Virus record (IMG/VR): IMGVR_UViG_3300020152_000029
Location: 1 to 47,110 of that record
Strand: one strand, 5' to 3'
Source of the DNA: a virus
DNA length: 47,110 nt
Shown here: positions 17,572 through 24,831 of the stretch, piece after piece
How positions within the stretch are numbered: position 1 is the first letter of the stretch
How the letters are laid out: each line of letters opens with the position of its first letter
Position numbers and translations under genes: made by a program
The notes under the pieces: model-generated
Seen by the model: only the letters and a program-made list of their open reading frames with translations
Databases searched by the model: none
What the model was told of the DNA's origin: nothing

Positions 17572-17612
17572 ATCATTCCACAAAAAAATACCGTGTGCGA
17601 AAAACGTGAACG
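17572..17612 (-). promoter_or_regulatory. Late promoter, box type, for scaffold-capsid
   Basis: Minus-strand box CGTTCACGTTTTTCG at 17612-17598, then AATGAT (-10-like) at 17577-17572, 20 nt after the box. It lies just downstream of the 121-aa head gene. The predicted start is near 17565. The -10 is weak, which suits an activator-dependent promoter. Confidence 0.6.
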
Positions 17613-17630
17613 GTCTGTTATTTATCGCAC

Positions 17631-17996
17631 TTACTTAAATGCCTTCTTGCCATTCAGCCCTACTGAGTAGGTGAAGTTAGTGCCGGCAGAGTGCGTCAGC
17701 ACAACACGCCATGACGACGGCACAATGTCCGCTGCAGCAAGGTTCGCGGCTGCTGCAATGCCCTGCCCTACCTTGAGCACTACGGTACCGACTGCACTGA
17801 TAGCAGAGCCCACAAGCAGGTCGTAATACTTGCCGGATACCGGATCACGACCCTGAATCGATGGGGTCACGGTATCGGTGCCTGGCACTGCAGTAACATC
17901 AACGATGACGTGGATACCATCGAACTGGTCTCCTTCCTGGTCTGGCGTTGAATTGGTGGCCGCTCTCACGGCTGAGGCTAATAGTGTGGCTTGCAT
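17631..17996 (-). CDS. Small head protein, decoration-like (121 aa)
   Basis: 121 aa, beta-rich. It carries a distinctive phage structural segment, VPGTDTVTPSIQGRDPVSG, followed by KYYDLLVGSAISAVGTVVLKVG and a closing strand SWRVVLTHSAGTNFTYSVG. I recall this family from phages, near head genes, without a known function. It sits between the portal and scaffold genes, 10 nt after the portal stop, with AGGAG at 5 nt before the ATG. A capsid cement or minor head role is likely but not shown. Confidence 0.8.
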   Translation of the reverse strand: MQATLLASAVRAATNSTPDQEGDQFDGIHVIVDVTAVPGTDTVTPSIQGRDPVSGKYYDLLVGSAISAVGTVVLKVGQGIAAAANLAAADIVPSSWRVVLTHSAGTNFTYSVGLNGKKAFK

Positions 17997-18005
17997 GGCA
18001 ATCTC

Positions 18006-20075
18006 CTAAGTGGTCGCTGCTGTTTCTTTCTTGGGGGTGTCGGCTGGCTTGTCATCTGCCTTGTCGGCTTCGTGCGCATTGGTTTCTGCGTCGAGCCAGC
18101 GGGCTTCTGCGGTGATGCCCTGATTACGTAGCGTTCCCTTGACCTGCAATTCCTTCAATTCAAGATCGCGCCTCTTGAGATCGATATTGGCCTTGAGTAA
18201 TGCGGCCTCCACGGCCTCATCAATGAGCTGCTGGATCTGTTCGGGCGTCTGCTTGGCCTCGGCTTCGCGGATGGCCATGATGATGTCCTTCTTGTCCGGC
18301 ACATCCATGAGGTTAAGCAGGTATGGCAGCATGAGAATCTGGTATTGCGGCGGCATGGACTTGTAGGCTTCGCTCATGGCGGCGAGCTGCTGCGCCCGGA
18401 ATGTCGGCGTGCTTGGTACATCCTCGAGCACAACCTTGAGCTTGGTGCGCTCAACATCGTTATTCAGGTAGCGGTAACCGTCAGGGTGAATAGTCGGCTG
18501 ATTGAGTGCAATGGAGCGGTCTTCCTTGATGCCATTGCCAGGAATCAGAACTTCCTGCTCCTGCCCGATCATATCTTCGATGATGAGCGACACCAGCAAG
18601 TCGCCTACCTCGGCACGGCCGTACTTGAAGTTGTCATTGATATCGGCAAGGGTCTGGTTGGACTGCTCCACCAGCCCAGAGATAGCGACACCAGACTTGG
18701 CCTGGCCATCCTGTCCCATGAAGCTGTTATAAATGCCGCCGGTACGCTTGATGCCTTCGCGGGCATCAGCAAGACGCTGCGCCTGTTCAGCGTTGAGCTC
18801 GAAGTTATTCTGAACCTCGAACGTGGCGCCCTTCTTGGCCATTTCTTTCTGGTCCAGGATGATATCTGCATCAAGTCGCCCGACTTCACGCCTGAATTGC
18901 TCGTCGGTGCCCTTCACGACTCCATCGGTTCGCACCACACGCACGGCAGACAAGCCCCATTGCATCTTGGAGATACGGGCATTCACTTCGTCCTGCAGGT
19001 ACATCATGCCGCGGATCAGGCCATACGGAATGCCGGTGCGGTCTTCGCGTTTGCCCCAGAAGGCAACATAGGGGAATTTATTGTGGCGGTATGGTGTGGG
19101 TGAATCGTCCAGCTTGTGCGGACCCATGTAATACGCACGGCGCACCTTGCCGATGATGGCCCATTGCGGCTTGATGACACCAGATGCCACAGCCATCAGG
19201 TGGTGTCCGTTCTTGTCGTCGTACTCAACAACACGACCGTCAGGTGACTTCAGGACCATGACGCGCACATAGTTGCGGTACCAGACTTCAAACAGGCAGA
19301 CGCGGTTACTGTATGTATCGCGCCATTCCTGTTCTTCGATGGACCAGCCGCGCTCATCATTAAGCGACATGGCCAGCCCGGTGGAATTACCGCCATCCAG
19401 CGTGATCTGGCTATCGAAATTCCATGCGGTCCAGTTGGTGCCGGCATACCTGATGAGTTCCGCCTTGTCCGGGAACATCAGCTCAGCTAGTTTGCGGTCG
19501 GTCCAGCGGCGGCGCACCAGGTAGCGAGCATCAGAGAGGTCCGGCTTCTTGGCCAGGAAGTCCCAGAACATTTCATTACGGTGAACGAACTCGGTACGGT
19601 ATGGATATTTGAATGGGTCGGTATTGCGGGCTACTTCTACCCAACCGATGCCAACCTTGATCTGGCTGGCATAGGCTTCGGAGCACGAACGGTCGGCATC
19701 TGATTTGGATTCGGCCTGCTTCAGCTTGAAGCTGATGGCCTCGGCTACTTCATCGCCGCCTTTGTCACTATCGGGCACCACGCGCCAGTCGGTTCGCGAT
19801 ACCGCTTCCATGCCCAACACTGCGTCAATCGTGGGGCCAATCAGCGGCTCGATGGCCGGTGGCATGCCTATATCGGCTTGTTTGCGCAGTATCTCGGAGT
19901 CCAGCTGGTTGCCGTCGTAATACTCGGCTTCCTTGTCCGCTTTGGATCTCCAGCGCGGCTGCTCATGAATCTCTTCCATCCATGTGGTAAACATGGACAG
20001 CGTGCATTCGCCATCATCGTTAGCTTGGGGTGTGGCGTAGCCGGACTGGCCAGCCATAACGGCGGTGTGTTCCAT
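18006..20075 (-). CDS. Portal protein, P22 type
   Basis: 689 aa. It has the length and signatures of a P22-like portal: the N-terminal SKADKEAEYYDGNQLD, a VEVARNTDPFKYPY loop, RAYYMGPHKLDDSPTPYRHNKFPYVAFWGKREDRTGIPYGLIRGMMYLQDEVN spread over residues ~310-365, then a helical crown with QIQQLIDEAVEAALLKANIDLKRRDLELKELQ. It forms the dodecameric ring through which DNA is packaged and ejected. The start (ATG, 20075) lies after GGCAGGGAAT. Transcription is likely from the promoter at 20119-20159. Confidence 0.93.
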   Translation of the reverse strand: MEHTAVMAGQSGYATPQANDDGECTLSMFTTWMEEIHEQPRWRSKADKEAEYYDGNQLDSEILRKQADIGMPPAIEPLIGPTIDAVLGMEAVSRTDWRVVPDSDKGGDEVAEAISFKLKQAESKSDADRSCSEAYASQIKVGIGWVEVARNTDPFKYPYRTEFVHRNEMFWDFLAKKPDLSDARYLVRRRWTDRKLAELMFPDKAELIRYAGTNWTAWNFDSQITLDGGNSTGLAMSLNDERGWSIEEQEWRDTYSNRVCLFEVWYRNYVRVMVLKSPDGRVVEYDDKNGHHLMAVASGVIKPQWAIIGKVRRAYYMGPHKLDDSPTPYRHNKFPYVAFWGKREDRTGIPYGLIRGMMYLQDEVNARISKMQWGLSAVRVVRTDGVVKGTDEQFRREVGRLDADIILDQKEMAKKGATFEVQNNFELNAEQAQRLADAREGIKRTGGIYNSFMGQDGQAKSGVAISGLVEQSNQTLADINDNFKYGRAEVGDLLVSLIIEDMIGQEQEVLIPGNGIKEDRSIALNQPTIHPDGYRYLNNDVERTKLKVVLEDVPSTPTFRAQQLAAMSEAYKSMPPQYQILMLPYLLNLMDVPDKKDIIMAIREAEAKQTPEQIQQLIDEAVEAALLKANIDLKRRDLELKELQVKGTLRNQGITAEARWLDAETNAHEADKADDKPADTPKKETAATT

Positions 20076-20092
20076 GTGGGTATTCCCTGCCT

Positions 20093-20103
20093 GTCATCAC
20101 GAC
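20093..20103 (-). repeat. Leader hairpin, copy 5, before the portal gene
   Basis: GTC-GTGAT-GAC on the minus strand, 18 nt before the portal ATG and between it and the -10 of the promoter at 20119-20159. The flanking CTACC(A)(A)CGTCGTGATGACAG is shared with the scaffold leader, so the two leaders look like copies of one element. Confidence 0.55.
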
Positions 20104-20118
20104 GGTAGATGGGAACCG

Positions 20119-20159
20119 ATTCTACATATTTTTAATTTGCGCAACGGAAAACGGGAACG
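20119..20159 (-). promoter_or_regulatory. Late promoter, box type, for the portal
   Basis: Minus-strand box CGTTCCCGTTTTCCG at 20159-20145, followed 20 nt later by TAGAAT (-10) at 20124-20119 with TG two bases before it (ATGTAGAAT, extended -10). The predicted start near 20112 gives the portal a ~37-nt leader. It lies just after the terminator at 20174-20196, so portal transcription begins fresh here. Confidence 0.65.
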
Positions 20160-20173
20160 GGCGCGGATGACAT

Positions 20174-20196
20174 GAAAAAGCCCGCGATGGCGGGCT
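20174..20196 (-). terminator. Rho-independent terminator between terL and portal
   Basis: Minus-strand AGCCCGC-CATC-GCGGGCT, a perfect 7-bp stem, followed by TTTTC. It lies 150 nt after the terL stop and is followed by a separate portal promoter. It would end both terL read-through and the short transcript from the promoter at 20286-20326. Confidence 0.88.
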
Positions 20197-20279
20197 GAAA
20201 GTATCAACACTACAGAGAATTAAAGTGTCCACATAAAGGCTTGCTCCTGGGTTCTAAAGACAAATGGTGTATTGCGCGC
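20174..20279 (-). ncRNA. Candidate ~105-nt terminated RNA
   Basis: The box promoter at 20286-20326 predicts a start near 20279, and a strong terminator ends at 20174, leaving a short transcript with no gene. It contains CCCAGGAG followed 10 nt later by ATG TGG ACA CTT TAA, a four-codon frame (MWTL). It might be a regulatory RNA, a leader whose terminator is read through under antitermination, or a spacer with no role. No known RNA family is recognised; this is a prediction from promoter and terminator signals. Confidence 0.4.
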
Positions 20280-20285
20280 CAGGAA

Positions 20286-20326
20286 AATATAGCACTTGGG
20301 TTAGAGCCAAACGAAAAACGGGAACG
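20286..20326 (-). promoter_or_regulatory. Late promoter, box type, upstream of the candidate RNA
   Basis: Minus-strand box CGTTCCCGTTTTTCG at 20326-20312 followed 20 nt later by TATATT (-10) at 20291-20286, preceded by TG (GTGCTATATT, extended -10). This is the best -10 match of the four box promoters. It sits just after the terL stop, yet a terminator lies ~105 nt downstream. Confidence 0.65.
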
Positions 20327-20346
20327 CTAGCTCAGCAGTACGGCGG

Positions 20347-21915
20347 CTATCTCCAGCTCGGTGGCGGTCTGTTGCCCATGGTTGATGAGTAACCGGACAT
20401 AGTGAGCATTCCGAGTTCCTTTGCCTGTGCCCATTGTCTCAGAGCATCAGCACCTTCGCTATTTCCATCTAGCTTCTCTGGCTCGTTCAGGTATCTGCCA
20501 AACTTGGTGTTGAACTTCCGCTTGTAGTTGTCCAGCCTCTTGAGCCCATCGGCACACAGCATCTCGTCAAAGTAAGCAGACGGGAAGTGTTTCTTGGTCA
20601 GGAAAATGCCTTGGTTGATATCAGCAATGCGCGGCACGATCTCGATATTCTTCATGCCGAGGTCTTCCATCTGTTCCTTGATGGATTTGTTCTCATCATT
20701 GGATAAGCGCTCATGATCCGCGTCGTGCGGGAAAAAATGCTTATTCCAGATATATCCCTTGTCCTGGAGCTGGCCATAATAATGCTGCAGGTCTGCGCCA
20801 TGCTCTTCGTAGTAGCCAATAAACCTGTCTTCCAGTCCAACCGTCTGGTGGAACCAGATAGCGCAACCATCACTATTACCGATATCCCAGAATGTATTGA
20901 CCGGCACGCCGATGATTGGGATACGCAATATACGGCCATTCTTTCTCGCTGCAGTCATCTGGTCAGTGAAGTAGCGACCTTCGCTTGATTGCTCAAACGC
21001 CTCTTGTGGAGTGCTCGGGTATTCTTGCCACATAAGAACCTCGTCCCCTGAAAAGTCTGTTTGTTTGGTTTTGACGTGCCATGCGCGCTGCTCCGGCCTC
21101 AGTACCGTCTTCATCTTTGCTTCAATACTGTCGAAGTATTTGTGTTCCTTGGCAGTGACAACAACCAGTGATGGATCCAGCACGTATTCCGGGGCTTCCC
21201 ACCATGCATAGAAGTGGAACCGATAATCCTTCTTGGTTATCGGCGTCTTCATGTCCTCGCGCTTGATAGATACCTGTGTCATGTCATGGAAATAACCCTC
21301 GGCGCCTTCGGCTGTGCTCTCAACAATCAATATGCCGGACTGTGGGCAAGCCGGTATTGATCCTGTAACAACTTCCTTGGCCTTCTGTGGGAACTTGGCG
21401 CATATCTTCCCGAACTCGGAGATATGCAAGCGATGTGGCGTGCCACCACGATATGAGGTCGCGACGCGGATAGAGCTGTTGTTGTGCTTGAAGTGAATTT
21501 CAGTGGCGCTGTTACCCTTCAGCGGCATCATGGATTTAACGAATTCAGGCAGATTGTCGTAGGCGAACTTCACCTTGTCCCGCAAGATTTCGGCGGCAAC
21601 CTCACGGTGCTGCGCCACGATACCGCAGCGGACATTGTCATTGAACAGCGCATAGTCCAGCCACATGATGGCAACCAGCGTAGTGAACCCTAATTGACGG
21701 GCCTTCAGGATGATATTGCGATGCCACATGCGCTTGATGAAGCGTCTTTGAGCTCGGTTCGGCTTGAATGGAAGCACCAGGTTATCGTCAGGCGTTTCCC
21801 CTTTGACAATGATCTTATACAGCTCACCAGAGAACAGCCGCCACAACGGATCAGACAGCTTTGCTATCAGCTCGGCTGTTGCAACCGCTTGCAGCTCAGA
21901 ATCTGGCGCTCCCAT
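20347..21915 (-). CDS. terL: Large terminase subunit (ATPase-nuclease)
   Basis: 522 aa, P22-like terminase. The N-terminal ATPase shows the atypical Walker A ILKARQLGFTTL (residues ~69-80) and the later LHISEFGKI, a Walker B-like segment. The C-terminal nuclease shows GVPVNTFWDIGNSDGCAIWF, then a DHERLSNDENKSIKEQMED region and GKYFD-like downstream strands typical of the RNase H-fold nuclease. It cuts concatemeric DNA and pumps it into the head. TAATG coupling joins it to terS. The C-terminal tail (SGYSSTMGNRPPPSWR) is extended and probably contacts the portal. Confidence 0.94.
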   Translation of the reverse strand: MGAPDSELQAVATAELIAKLSDPLWRLFSGELYKIIVKGETPDDNLVLPFKPNRAQRRFIKRMWHRNIILKARQLGFTTLVAIMWLDYALFNDNVRCGIVAQHREVAAEILRDKVKFAYDNLPEFVKSMMPLKGNSATEIHFKHNNSSIRVATSYRGGTPHRLHISEFGKICAKFPQKAKEVVTGSIPACPQSGILIVESTAEGAEGYFHDMTQVSIKREDMKTPITKKDYRFHFYAWWEAPEYVLDPSLVVVTAKEHKYFDSIEAKMKTVLRPEQRAWHVKTKQTDFSGDEVLMWQEYPSTPQEAFEQSSEGRYFTDQMTAARKNGRILRIPIIGVPVNTFWDIGNSDGCAIWFHQTVGLEDRFIGYYEEHGADLQHYYGQLQDKGYIWNKHFFPHDADHERLSNDENKSIKEQMEDLGMKNIEIVPRIADINQGIFLTKKHFPSAYFDEMLCADGLKRLDNYKRKFNTKFGRYLNEPEKLDGNSEGADALRQWAQAKELGMLTMSGYSSTMGNRPPPSWR

Positions 21916-22493
21916 TAGTCACGTCCGATCAGCTTCTTATTCTTGGCCGGAGCTGGCTTTACTGGTTTTGTCTCAACCGCATCGGGCTTTGCATCGAAAG
22001 ATATCACTTCACCATCGAACACTTCATTCTCCAGATCTTCGTCTGGTACTACAGGCAGGGTCTTTCCGCTGATCTGCTTATAGAAAAGCAATAACGGATT
22101 CTCTGCGTCAGCGCCATGCAATTGCTTATTGGTGAATACGTTGCCTACTTCCTTGGCCGCTTGTTCCAGCACTGACTGCGCCTGTACGAAGTTCTTCCGG
22201 CTCACATAGTAGTCATGCATTCGCTGCAGGGAGCGCAGCCGGAATATCTTGCTCGCAATGGGTATCTCAAGCGACTCTTCCAGGAAGGCCTTACGGGTAG
22301 CATGGAATACTTCAACCAATTCCTTGGCCAGCGTTTTGCCGCTGATCTTGGTGGGGTCATAGCGCATGACATTCTGGCGCTCGATCTTGACGCCGAATTC
22401 CTCGTTTACAGCTTCCGCTACTTGCGAAGGCGTGTCATGGCATGCAAGTGATTGCACAATGAATAGCTTGATCTCTTTGTTCAGGTCGGCCAT
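21915..22493 (-). CDS. terS: Small terminase subunit, DUF2280-like
   Basis: 192 aa. The N-terminus (LNKEIKLFIVQSLACHDTPSQVAEAVNEEFGVKIERQNVMRYDP) is a helix-turn-helix of the DUF2280 small-terminase type that recognises the packaging site. A central helical oligomerisation segment (RLRSLQRMHDYYVSRKNFVQAQSVLEQAAKEVGNV) and an acidic, Pro/Lys-rich tail follow. It precedes terL with a TAATG overlap, as usual. The packaging initiation site itself cannot be located by eye. Confidence 0.88.
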   Translation of the reverse strand: MADLNKEIKLFIVQSLACHDTPSQVAEAVNEEFGVKIERQNVMRYDPTKISGKTLAKELVEVFHATRKAFLEESLEIPIASKIFRLRSLQRMHDYYVSRKNFVQAQSVLEQAAKEVGNVFTNKQLHGADAENPLLLFYKQISGKTLPVVPDEDLENEVFDGEVISFDAKPDAVETKPVKPAPAKNKKLIGRD

Positions 22494-22520
22494 GTGTAAA
22501 CGATGGTAAATGTTTAGAGG

Positions 22521-22865
22521 CTACTCGATCAGCGTATAACCAGACTCGAACACCGGGGCCGGGCTGTAGCTCTTGTATCCATCTTCGTAGATAACAAAGT
22601 AGCCGCCGACTTCGGCTGGATGCTTAGTCATGTAGCTTGCATCTACGTCGATGACGCCATAGCGCTTATCTTCAGGAACAAGCTTGGCACCATAGGAAGA
22701 TGCGCCAGATTTGCCAGTGCTGTCTGGATTGGTGTTATGGTGAATTTCGGCGATCTTCAGCGCCCAAACCTTCTTATGGCATTGATACTGAGGAAGCGGT
22801 ACTCCATCTAGTGTTAATACGGTCTTGTCTGCGCCTGACTTTGCCAGGTCTATCCCTGTTTCCAT
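22521..22865 (-). CDS. Conserved phage protein (114 aa), HKKVWALKI family
   Basis: 114 aa with ATG at 22865 and AAGGAG 8 nt upstream; a longer in-frame extension exists but overlaps another gene and lacks a ribosome site. The central CHKKVWALKIAEIHHNTNPD and C-terminal KHPAEVGGYFVIYEDGYKSYSPAPVFESGY are conserved blocks I have seen in many phages, often near lysis or packaging genes. No function is known. It is probably a small globular protein of mixed alpha/beta fold. Neighbours are terS and a tiny membrane protein. Confidence 0.85.
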   Translation of the reverse strand: METGIDLAKSGADKTVLTLDGVPLPQYQCHKKVWALKIAEIHHNTNPDSTGKSGASSYGAKLVPEDKRYGVIDVDASYMTKHPAEVGGYFVIYEDGYKSYSPAPVFESGYTLIE

Positions 22866-22878
22866 GCTTATCTCCTTT

Positions 22879-23028
22879 TCAGTGAAGCAATCCAAGTAAT
22901 CCCATCCCAAATAACATTGAGCAAAATCCAATCAGGTTACAGATAAAGTCCGGCAGGCGAATCCATGCGCACAAACCAACGGCACCCAGGGAAACCACCA
23001 GCAACATGATGATCTGCATGAGCTCCAT
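22879..23028 (-). CDS. 49-aa membrane protein
   Basis: Short gene: ATG at 23028, stop TGA at 22879-22881, AGGA before the start. The product is almost entirely hydrophobic, with one transmembrane segment at residues ~5-22 (IIMLLVVSLGAVGLCAW) and a second at ~29-47 (FICNLIGFCSMLFGMGLLGLL), joined by a short IRLPD loop. That topology fits a small holin or a membrane-modifying protein, but no holin motif is specific enough. The next gene begins 13 nt downstream, suggesting co-transcription. Confidence 0.65.
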   Translation of the reverse strand: MELMQIIMLLVVSLGAVGLCAWIRLPDFICNLIGFCSMLFGMGLLGLLH

Positions 23029-23036
23029 GGCTGATC

Positions 23037-23252
23037 CTATATCCGATTAAACGACGTGAGGATTGCTACATCGCTCTCTTCCACTCCAGGAATGCCACTC
23101 TTCAGCTTTTCACCTACGCTTTTCAGGATGTTCTTCTTCTCGAAATCGGGCTTGAACAGGCTCCGAATGGCGACAATGCCATGGACGTGGAACTTGACCT
23201 CGCGATCCTTCGTCTTGATTACTGCAGCTGCAAAGTAGGTGCGTCTGAACAC
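23037..23252 (-). CDS. Hypothetical protein (71 aa)
   Basis: 71 aa from GTG at 23252, which follows AAGGAGAT at a good distance; a longer in-frame extension would cross the neighbouring gene and its ribosome site. The product opens FRRTYFAAAVIKTKDREVKFHVHGIVAIRSLF, a beta-rich start, then a Lys-rich helix (EKKNILKSVGEKLKSG) and a short C-terminal strand (SDVAILTSFNRI). It resembles small conserved phage proteins but I do not recognise the family. Confidence 0.72.
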   Translation of the reverse strand: MFRRTYFAAAVIKTKDREVKFHVHGIVAIRSLFKPDFEKKNILKSVGEKLKSGIPGVEESDVAILTSFNRI

Positions 23253-23254
23253 AA

Positions 23255-23452
23255 CTATCTCCTTTTCTTCCACACGTAGGCACCTATCATCGTGACTGGC
23301 CAGAACAGCGCGGCAGCAACCACAATGACCGATGCGATGAAGCACCATACGGGACCACAATCAGTACAATTCCGCACAATCTTCTTGTCGCTCAGATACA
23401 GGCACAAGTGCCAAAGCACTACAGTGCAATAAATAGCGGCCATGGATTCCAT
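23255..23452 (-). CDS. Small two-TM membrane protein
   Basis: 65 aa. The N-terminal MAAIYCTVVLWHLCLYL is hydrophobic and the second segment, VWCFIASVIVVAAALFWPVTMIGAYVW, is a clear transmembrane helix, ending in KKRR, which suggests a cytoplasmic tail. A CTDCG sits in the loop. ATG at 23452 overlaps the end of the metallopeptidase gene (1 nt), indicating coupling. It may be a holin-like or membrane-docking partner, given the neighbouring tiny membrane and secreted proteins; the role is unknown. Confidence 0.72.
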   Translation of the reverse strand: MESMAAIYCTVVLWHLCLYLSDKKIVRNCTDCGPVWCFIASVIVVAAALFWPVTMIGAYVWKKRR

Positions 23453-24090
23453 TACGCCACCAGCTTCAAACAGGTACCACAGGCATGCGCGATATCCACA
23501 CGGCTGACGGTCGGGCCTTTGTTGGCAGCTCTCACCATCTTGGCCAGGTGCCCATCAGGACTTCCAACACCGTACCGCTCGACCACGCCGACAAATTCCT
23601 CTACGTCATGGCCGCGCATACACAACTTGGGTAAGCCGGTATCCCGGTTGAACTGAGGCATGTCGCCTTTATGCTCATGCCCGATATGGTATAGCTCATG
23701 CTCGACCAGTGCGCAAAACGCGTCATCACTGCATTCGGCACAGTAGCTGGCGTCCAGGGTGATGATGTATTCAGGCAGGTTCATGCCGAACCATTCCATC
23801 ATCTGCTGTTCCTGGCGCCACTTCTGCCACTTGTTGCAGCGGAATACCAGCTCTTCACATTGGCCGGCCACATAGCGCCCTTTTGATTCGTAGCCGCCAG
23901 CCGCCCACAGAAAACCGATCTGGCCATCCATGAAGTCATACAGGTGATAGTGGCCCTGATTGAACAGCTTGGATTTCGGTTCGAGGAAGGTTTGCTTCAC
24001 CCAGAACGGCATATCCAGTGCGGCAGTGAAGTTGATGGGGTAATCCCCATTGAGCTTGCCGATATCGGAAGGCGGCATTGGGCGGTTCAT
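23452..24090 (-). CDS. Putative phage metallopeptidase (HExxH)
   Basis: 212 aa. The zincin-type motif HELYH appears as VEHELYHIGHEHKGD near residue 131, preceded by CAECSDDAFCAL and followed by a GHDVEEFVGVVERYG helix, as in the putative phage metallopeptidase family (PF18894). A beta-rich segment (EYIITLDASYC) precedes the helix that carries the motif. The N-terminal part (ALDMPFWVKQTFLEP) is typical of that family. Its substrate is unknown; anti-defence, lysis or virion maturation are possible. It shares a 1-nt overlap with the next membrane gene and follows the secreted 66-aa gene by 1 nt. Confidence 0.82.
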   Translation of the reverse strand: MNRPMPPSDIGKLNGDYPINFTAALDMPFWVKQTFLEPKSKLFNQGHYHLYDFMDGQIGFLWAAGGYESKGRYVAGQCEELVFRCNKWQKWRQEQQMMEWFGMNLPEYIITLDASYCAECSDDAFCALVEHELYHIGHEHKGDMPQFNRDTGLPKLCMRGHDVEEFVGVVERYGVGSPDGHLAKMVRAANKGPTVSRVDIAHACGTCLKLVA

Positions 24091-24091
24091 A

Positions 24092-24292
24092 CTATTTCCT
24101 ACGCTGTCTACGCTGTGCCCGGTTCATTGGGCGACCGTGGCGCGCCGGATTGTTGATCATCGGCATGCTGTTGTGCTGTGCCTTCTTGGGCGGGTTGTAT
24201 GGTGGGCGCTCTTCAGCAATAACCTCTGCCTGTGCCATTGGTAAGGATGACAGCGCCATGCCTATCGCCATACTCAGCAATATCCGAGACAT
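24092..24292 (-). CDS. Small secreted protein with signal peptide (66 aa)
   Basis: 66 aa with a classical signal peptide: basic start (MSR), hydrophobic core (ILLSMAIGMALSSL), and A-Q-A cleavage at about residue 22. The mature part is Pro- and Arg-rich and ends in MNRAQRRQRRK, strongly basic. No lipobox Cys is present, so it is not Rz1-like. A periplasmic, DNA- or membrane-binding role is conceivable. Its ATG begins 3 nt after the stop of the membrane protein gene upstream. Confidence 0.7.
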   Translation of the reverse strand: MSRILLSMAIGMALSSLPMAQAEVIAEERPPYNPPKKAQHNSMPMINNPARHGRPMNRAQRRQRRK

Positions 24293-24294
24293 GA

Positions 24295-24831
24295 TCAGCG
24301 CTTCCAGGGAAGGTTAGCGATCGCCGCACGTATTCTGCTGCTCACCAGCTTCTTGGGCTTCGCCTTGCGTTGAGGCGGCAGCACATAACCGCCACCTGTG
24401 GTCGACATCCGTTCTACGTGTTCCGGCGTGATGACAAACACCTCCAGCTGCAAGCGGCCACTGAAGAGAAGGCGGATTCTGTCTGCCATGGTGAATGACA
24501 TCAGCACATCGGCACCGCGGACACCCTTGTAGAAATCATTCGGTTCCGGTTCCGGGATATACCTGACCGGGTACAGCCAGCTGATGAGTCTATGTTTCAG
24601 TGCCAGCGTCCGGATAACGGCTGACTTCGTATGGTTGTGCAGTCCACCATAGAAGTTGGACCAGATGATCAGCGGCCATATCAATGGCGCCAGGTTCGCG
24701 GCAAGCTGCGTCGGTGCCTCTTTCAACCATTCAATAATCCATCTGTTCACGTCAACGGCGAGAATCGCCAACATGCCGACGAAGTACCAGACTACCAATG
24801 CCCCCAAGCCCAACAGAATGTCTACAAACAT
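24295..24831 (-). CDS. Membrane-anchored protein (178 aa)
   Basis: 178 aa. Two N-terminal hydrophobic segments (VDILLGLGALVVWYFVGMLAILAV; AANLAPLIWPLIIWSNFYGGL) likely span the inner membrane, followed by a ~110-aa basic cytoplasmic domain (RIRLLFSGRLQLEVFVITPEHVERM) and a Lys/Arg tail. AAGGGAG precedes the ATG, which lies inside the end of the VRR-NUC gene. No family is recognised. The gene heads a run of membrane and secreted genes. Confidence 0.78.
   Translation of the reverse strand: MFVDILLGLGALVVWYFVGMLAILAVDVNRWIIEWLKEAPTQLAANLAPLIWPLIIWSNFYGGLHNHTKSAVIRTLALKHRLISWLYPVRYIPEPEPNDFYKGVRGADVLMSFTMADRIRLLFSGRLQLEVFVITPEHVERMSTTGGGYVLPPQRKAKPKKLVSSRIRAAIANLPWKR

Noticed and set aside
22521-22931. 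N-terminal extension of the 114-aa protein
   Set aside because: The extra residues come from the end of the 49-aa gene read out of frame, and the ribosome site fits ATG 22865.
23452-24090. Metallopeptidase as the phage endolysin
   Set aside because: HELYH alone is not specific to peptidoglycan; there is no signal peptide or cell-wall-binding domain.
24092-24292. Secreted 66-aa protein as Rz1 spanin
   Set aside because: It has a signal peptide but no lipobox cysteine, and is not nested in an Rz gene.
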